Assembly: GCF_013294115.1 (NCBI RefSeq)
Contig: NZ_JABSNP010000003.1
Location: forward strand, 62,001 to 126,000
Length of the DNA: 64,000 bases
Direction of reading: 5' to 3'
Origin: Hymenobacter caeli
GTDB lineage: Bacteria > Bacteroidota > Bacteroidia > Cytophagales > Hymenobacteraceae
The notes under the pieces are model-generated. The model was not told the DNA's origin, did not search any database, and saw only the letters and a list, made by a program, of their open reading frames with translations. The position numbers and the translations under genes were made by a program. Each line of letters starts with the position of its first letter. The stretch's first letter is position 1. Below, piece by piece: positions 61,333-64,000 of this stretch.

Positions 61333-62232
61333 CTACAGGATGTTGTTCAACTGCTCCTTTATTTTCTCCAATTCCTCTTTCATGCCCACCACCAGGTGCT
61401 GCACGGCGGCGTCGTTGGCCTTCGAGCCGATGGTGTTGATTTCGCGGCCCATCTCCTGGGCCAGGAAGGCCAGCTTTTTGCCCACGGCCTCGTCGGGCTG
61501 GTGGGCGGCCTGCTCGAAGTAGCTGAGGTGGGCGGCCAGGCGCACCTTCTCTTCGGCAATGTCGAGCTTCTCTATGTAGTAGAGCACTTCCTGCTCAAAG
61601 CGGGTGGGGTTGAACTGCTCGTGGTTGGTGAGCTCGGCCAGGTGGGCCTGCAGGCGCTGGCGCACGTGGGCGATGCGCTGGGGGTCGTGCTGCTCCACGG
61701 CGGCCAGCTGCTGCCGGATGGTGGCCACGTAGCCCAGAATCTCGGCGGTGAGCGTGGCCCCTTCGTCGCGGCGGAACTGCTGCATGGCGGCCAGGGCCTC
61801 GTGCAGCAGCGGCAGCAGCTCGGCCCAGGCCACGTCGTCGGCCGCGGGCTCGGCGTCGCGGGTTTCGGCGGGGCTGGGCACCACGCCGGGCAGGCGCAGG
61901 GCCGCCAGCAGGGTGGCCTCGCCGGTGGGCAGGCCCAGGCCCTGGGCCACGGCCGCCAGCTCGTGGTAGGCGGCCACGAGGGCCTCTTTATTAAGGACGG
62001 CGGCGGCGCGGGCCGCGGCGGGCCGCACGAAGTCGAGGCTCAGGTTGACCTTGCCGCGGAGCAGGGCCTTGGCCACGGCGTTGCGGATTTCCAGCTCGTG
62101 GGGCAGCAGGAAGCGCGGCAGGCGCAGGGTGAGGTCGAGGGTTTTGGAGTTGAGCGACTTCAGCTCGAGGGTGGCGGCGTAGGCGGCGGTTTCGCGGTGG
62201 GCCTGGCCGTAGCCGGTCATGGAAATAAGCAT
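61333..62232 (-). CDS. YicC/YloC-family endoribonuclease
   Basis: The 299-residue protein has the family's N-terminal signature (LISMTGYGQAHRETAAYAAT, LELKSLNSKTLDLTLRLPRF) and the conserved C-terminal domain (RFEQEVLYYIEKLDIAEEKV, RLAAHLSYFEQ, LAFLAQEMGREINTIGSKAN, KEELEKIKEQLNNI). Members of this family are single-strand-specific endoribonucleases linked to sRNA or mRNA turnover. I chose the ATG at 62230-62232, which begins the signature; the frame continues upstream to 62283 without conserved features. It is divergent from the TonB-dependent receptor. Confidence 0.93.
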   Translation of the reverse strand: MLISMTGYGQAHRETAAYAATLELKSLNSKTLDLTLRLPRFLLPHELEIRNAVAKALLRGKVNLSLDFVRPAAARAAAVLNKEALVAAYHELAAVAQGLGLPTGEATLLAALRLPGVVPSPAETRDAEPAADDVAWAELLPLLHEALAAMQQFRRDEGATLTAEILGYVATIRQQLAAVEQHDPQRIAHVRQRLQAHLAELTNHEQFNPTRFEQEVLYYIEKLDIAEEKVRLAAHLSYFEQAAHQPDEAVGKKLAFLAQEMGREINTIGSKANDAAVQHLVVGMKEELEKIKEQLNNIL

Positions 62233-62433
62233 GGGAAGCGGGAGTGGCCACTGGCCATGATGCCGGCAGCGGTTTGGCTGCAAAGGAAAGGCATGCGTAC
62301 TGGTCCGGCCTGGGCCGGGCCCAGCAGCTCCGCACTCACGGCTTGGCGGGGGCCGCGGCGATTGTTGCAGTCGAAAAAACCTGCATTAACACTTTAGAAA
62401 TGATGAAGAAACGATGAGTTAATACAGCGCCGG

Positions 62434-62441
62434 TAATTTTG
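62434..62441 (+). promoter_or_regulatory. -7 promoter box (TAATTTTG) of the TonB-dependent receptor gene
   Basis: The exact TAnnTTTG box ends seven bases before the ATG at 62449, implying a leaderless or nearly leaderless transcript if this ATG is correct. Confidence 0.5.
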
Positions 62442-62448
62442 TCCCCAT

Positions 62449-64000
62449 ATGAGGGACAACTTTAAGCAACTCACCACCGTCGTTTTTCTGCTGCTTTTGA
62501 GCGTACAAACGGCGGTTTTTGCCCAGGGCACGGGCAGCATCAAGGGCACGTTCCGCGACGCCAGTACCCAGGAGGCCATCATCGGCGGCACCGTCCGGCT
62601 GGCCAATACGGCCATCGCCGGGCCCACCGACGCCGAGGGTCGCTTCTCCCTCGACAAAGTGCCGGTCGGCGAGTACTCCCTGATTGTCTCGTCGGTTTCC
62701 TACAAAACCACGACCATTCAAAAAGTAGCCGTCGTGGCCGGCAAGCCCACGGTCATCGATGGCAAACTGTCGGCCGATAACCAGCAGCTCACCGAGGTGG
62801 TGGTGAACGGGACGCGGCGCACCAACACCGAAATCTCAGTGATTTCGGAAATCAAGGCGGCCAGCGTCGTGGTTAGCGGCATTTCGTCCGAGCAGATCGT
62901 TAAAACCCAGGACCGCGACGCGGCCGAGGTGGTGCGCCGCATCCCGGGCGTAACCATCGTCGACAACCGCTTTATCCAGATTCGGGGCCTGAGCGACCGT
63001 TACAATACGGTGTGGCTCAACGACGTGACGGCCCCCAGCTCGGAAACCGACCGCAAGTCCTTCTCCTTCGACGTGGTGCCCAGCTCGCTCATCGACCGGG
63101 TGCTGGTGTTCAAAGACCCCTCCCCGGAGCTGCCCGGCGACTTTGCCGGGGGCCTGGTGAAGGTGTACCTGCGCAAGCCGGTCATCAACGAGCGCCTGCT
63201 GACGGTTAATTACTCGGCGGGCTTCCGCGACGGCACCACCGGCTCCAGCTTCTTCACCGACAAGCCCCAGCAGGGCGACGCCTTCGGCTTCGGGGCCACC
63301 CGGCGCGACCTGCCCAACGGCATGCCGCCCCTCAGCACGGCCTACCAGCAGTACGAGCGCGACTTCTACGCCAAGCAGCTCAACAACACCTTCGGCCTTT
63401 ACAAGACGACGGCCATGCCCGACATCCGCTTCAACGCGGCCTACATGGACCAAATCAAAATCAAGGGCCTCACCGTCGGCAGCATCACGTCGGTCAACTA
63501 CACCAACACCTACACCCGCTACCACGTCGAGCGCAACCTGTTCGACGGCAGCGGCGCGCTCACCGACAACTTCAAGGACGACCAATCGACCCAGAACGTG
63601 CGCCTGGGGGCCATCCAGAACTTCAGCCTCGTGCTGCCCGGCGGCGACAAGCTGGAATTCCGCAACCTGTTCAACCAGCAGTCGCGCAACCAGGTGGTCA
63701 CCCGCCAGGGCTTCGACAACACCGGCGAGCAGGTCCGCAACAGCTACCTGCTGGGCTACCAGGGGCGTACCACCTACTCCGGCCAGCTGGCCGGCGACCA
63801 TTCCTTCAACCAGGAAAAAACCCACTTCGACTGGGTGGCGGGCTACGGCTACTCGGCCCGCAACGAGCCGGATCTGCGCCGCGTCTCTTACGGCGTGAGC
63901 CCCGGTGCCAACGGTGGGGCCCCGGTGCAAACCGTGCTCACGCCGGGCCCCGGGCAGGCCGATGTGAACAATGCCGGCCGGCTCTACCAGAAGCTCAACG
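62449..64000 (+). CDS. TonB-dependent receptor (3' end outside the window)
   Basis: 517 residues are visible. A signal peptide (RDNFKQLTTVVFLLLLSVQT, ending VFAQ) is followed by a carboxypeptidase-regulatory domain (GSIKGTFRDASTQEAIIGGT, LANTAIAGPTDAEGRFSLDK). The plug domain contains VVNGTRRTNTEISVISEIKA, DRDAAEVVRRIPGVTIVDNR, FIQIRGLSDRYNTVWLNDVT and SSLIDRVLVFKDPSPELPGD; the start of the barrel comes after it. It would import a TonB-energised ligand through the outer membrane. The plug type (IRGLSxRYN) is seen in receptors of the carbohydrate/iron group, so the substrate stays open. The ATG is chosen as the start of the signal peptide. Confidence 0.92.
   Translation, partial: MRDNFKQLTTVVFLLLLSVQTAVFAQGTGSIKGTFRDASTQEAIIGGTVRLANTAIAGPTDAEGRFSLDKVPVGEYSLIVSSVSYKTTTIQKVAVVAGKPTVIDGKLSADNQQLTEVVVNGTRRTNTEISVISEIKAASVVVSGISSEQIVKTQDRDAAEVVRRIPGVTIVDNRFIQIRGLSDRYNTVWLNDVTAPSSETDRKSFSFDVVPSSLIDRVLVFKDPSPELPGDFAGGLVKVYLRKPVINERLLTVNYSAGFRDGTTGSSFFTDKPQQGDAFGFGATRRDLPNGMPPLSTAYQQYERDFYAKQLNNTFGLYKTTAMPDIRFNAAYMDQIKIKGLTVGSITSVNYTNTYTRYHVERNLFDGSGALTDNFKDDQSTQNVRLGAIQNFSLVLPGGDKLEFRNLFNQQSRNQVVTRQGFDNTGEQVRNSYLLGYQGRTTYSGQLAGDHSFNQEKTHFDWVAGYGYSARNEPDLRRVSYGVSPGANGGAPVQTVLTPGPGQADVNNAGRLYQKLN

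Overview
The window looks like a chromosomal piece of a high-GC member of the Bacteroidota, most likely a Hymenobacter-type cytophagalean. Support comes from gene content (type IX secretion translocon SprA, GIN/DUF2807 and DUF4292 proteins, malic enzyme fused to a phosphotransacetylase domain, TonB-dependent receptors with carboxypeptidase-regulatory domains), from promoters of the Bacteroidota TAnnTTTG type, and from start codons that mostly lack Shine-Dalgarno sequences. No rRNA, tRNA, CRISPR array, prophage or transposase was seen. The long antisense ORFs over most genes are artefacts of GC-rich third positions.

Layout. 1-75 is the end of a probable feoB. 313-891 (-) encodes a secreted protein of unknown function. 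1307-12329 is one large efflux operon: periplasmic adaptor, TolC-like outer membrane protein, LolD/MacB-type ATPase and six FtsX/MacB-type permeases arranged as three tandem A-B pairs. It is preceded by a sigma-54-like -24/-12 promoter flanked by two copies of a 16-bp dyad. It is followed by a GIN-domain protein (12538-13242) and by a sigma-54 response regulator with an intramembrane-sensing type histidine kinase (13477-16172). I read 1174-16172 as one self-regulated envelope-stress or toxic-compound efflux module; this is the most interesting system in the window. 16383-17744 is an ammonium transporter. 17823-20959 holds four minus-strand genes (RsmI-like methyltransferase, low-GC membrane protein, alpha/beta hydrolase, PH-like membrane protein).

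21116-26283 is rimP-nusA-infB, with a promoter followed by a terminator-like hairpin ahead of rimP (possible attenuator). 26366-29915 carries a small secreted protein, mscL, an enoyl-CoA hydratase and an oligosaccharide flippase. 30994-43910 is an envelope and housekeeping block: dut, PLP-dependent dehydratase, sugar nucleotidyltransferase, TPR protein, DUF4292 lipoprotein, EnvC-like protein, two TatA proteins with Pro/Gln/Tyr-rich tails, gatA and a LysM lytic transglycosylase. A lipoprotein and a GAF-LytTR regulator lie on the opposite strand. 44060-50751 has malic enzyme, an ECF sigma factor with probable anti-sigma factor, a small membrane protein and an outer-membrane beta-barrel receptor. 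50978-60317 is ruvA-sprA-gcvH-vanZ. The window ends with a secreted protein, YicC-type nuclease and a TonB-dependent receptor cut by the window edge.

Non-coding structure is unusually rich. There is a family of long inverted repeats (88-231, 944-1136, 13313-13439). A 96-bp palindromic element sits in frame inside the tolC-like signal-peptide region (2602-2697). Families of degenerate 7-bp tandem repeats, often as inverted pairs, lie directly 5' of start codons (4887-4980, 21588-21723, 31554-31588, 33711-33935, 59324-59495). Gly-Ala dipeptides show a strong preference for GGGGCC over GGCGCC.
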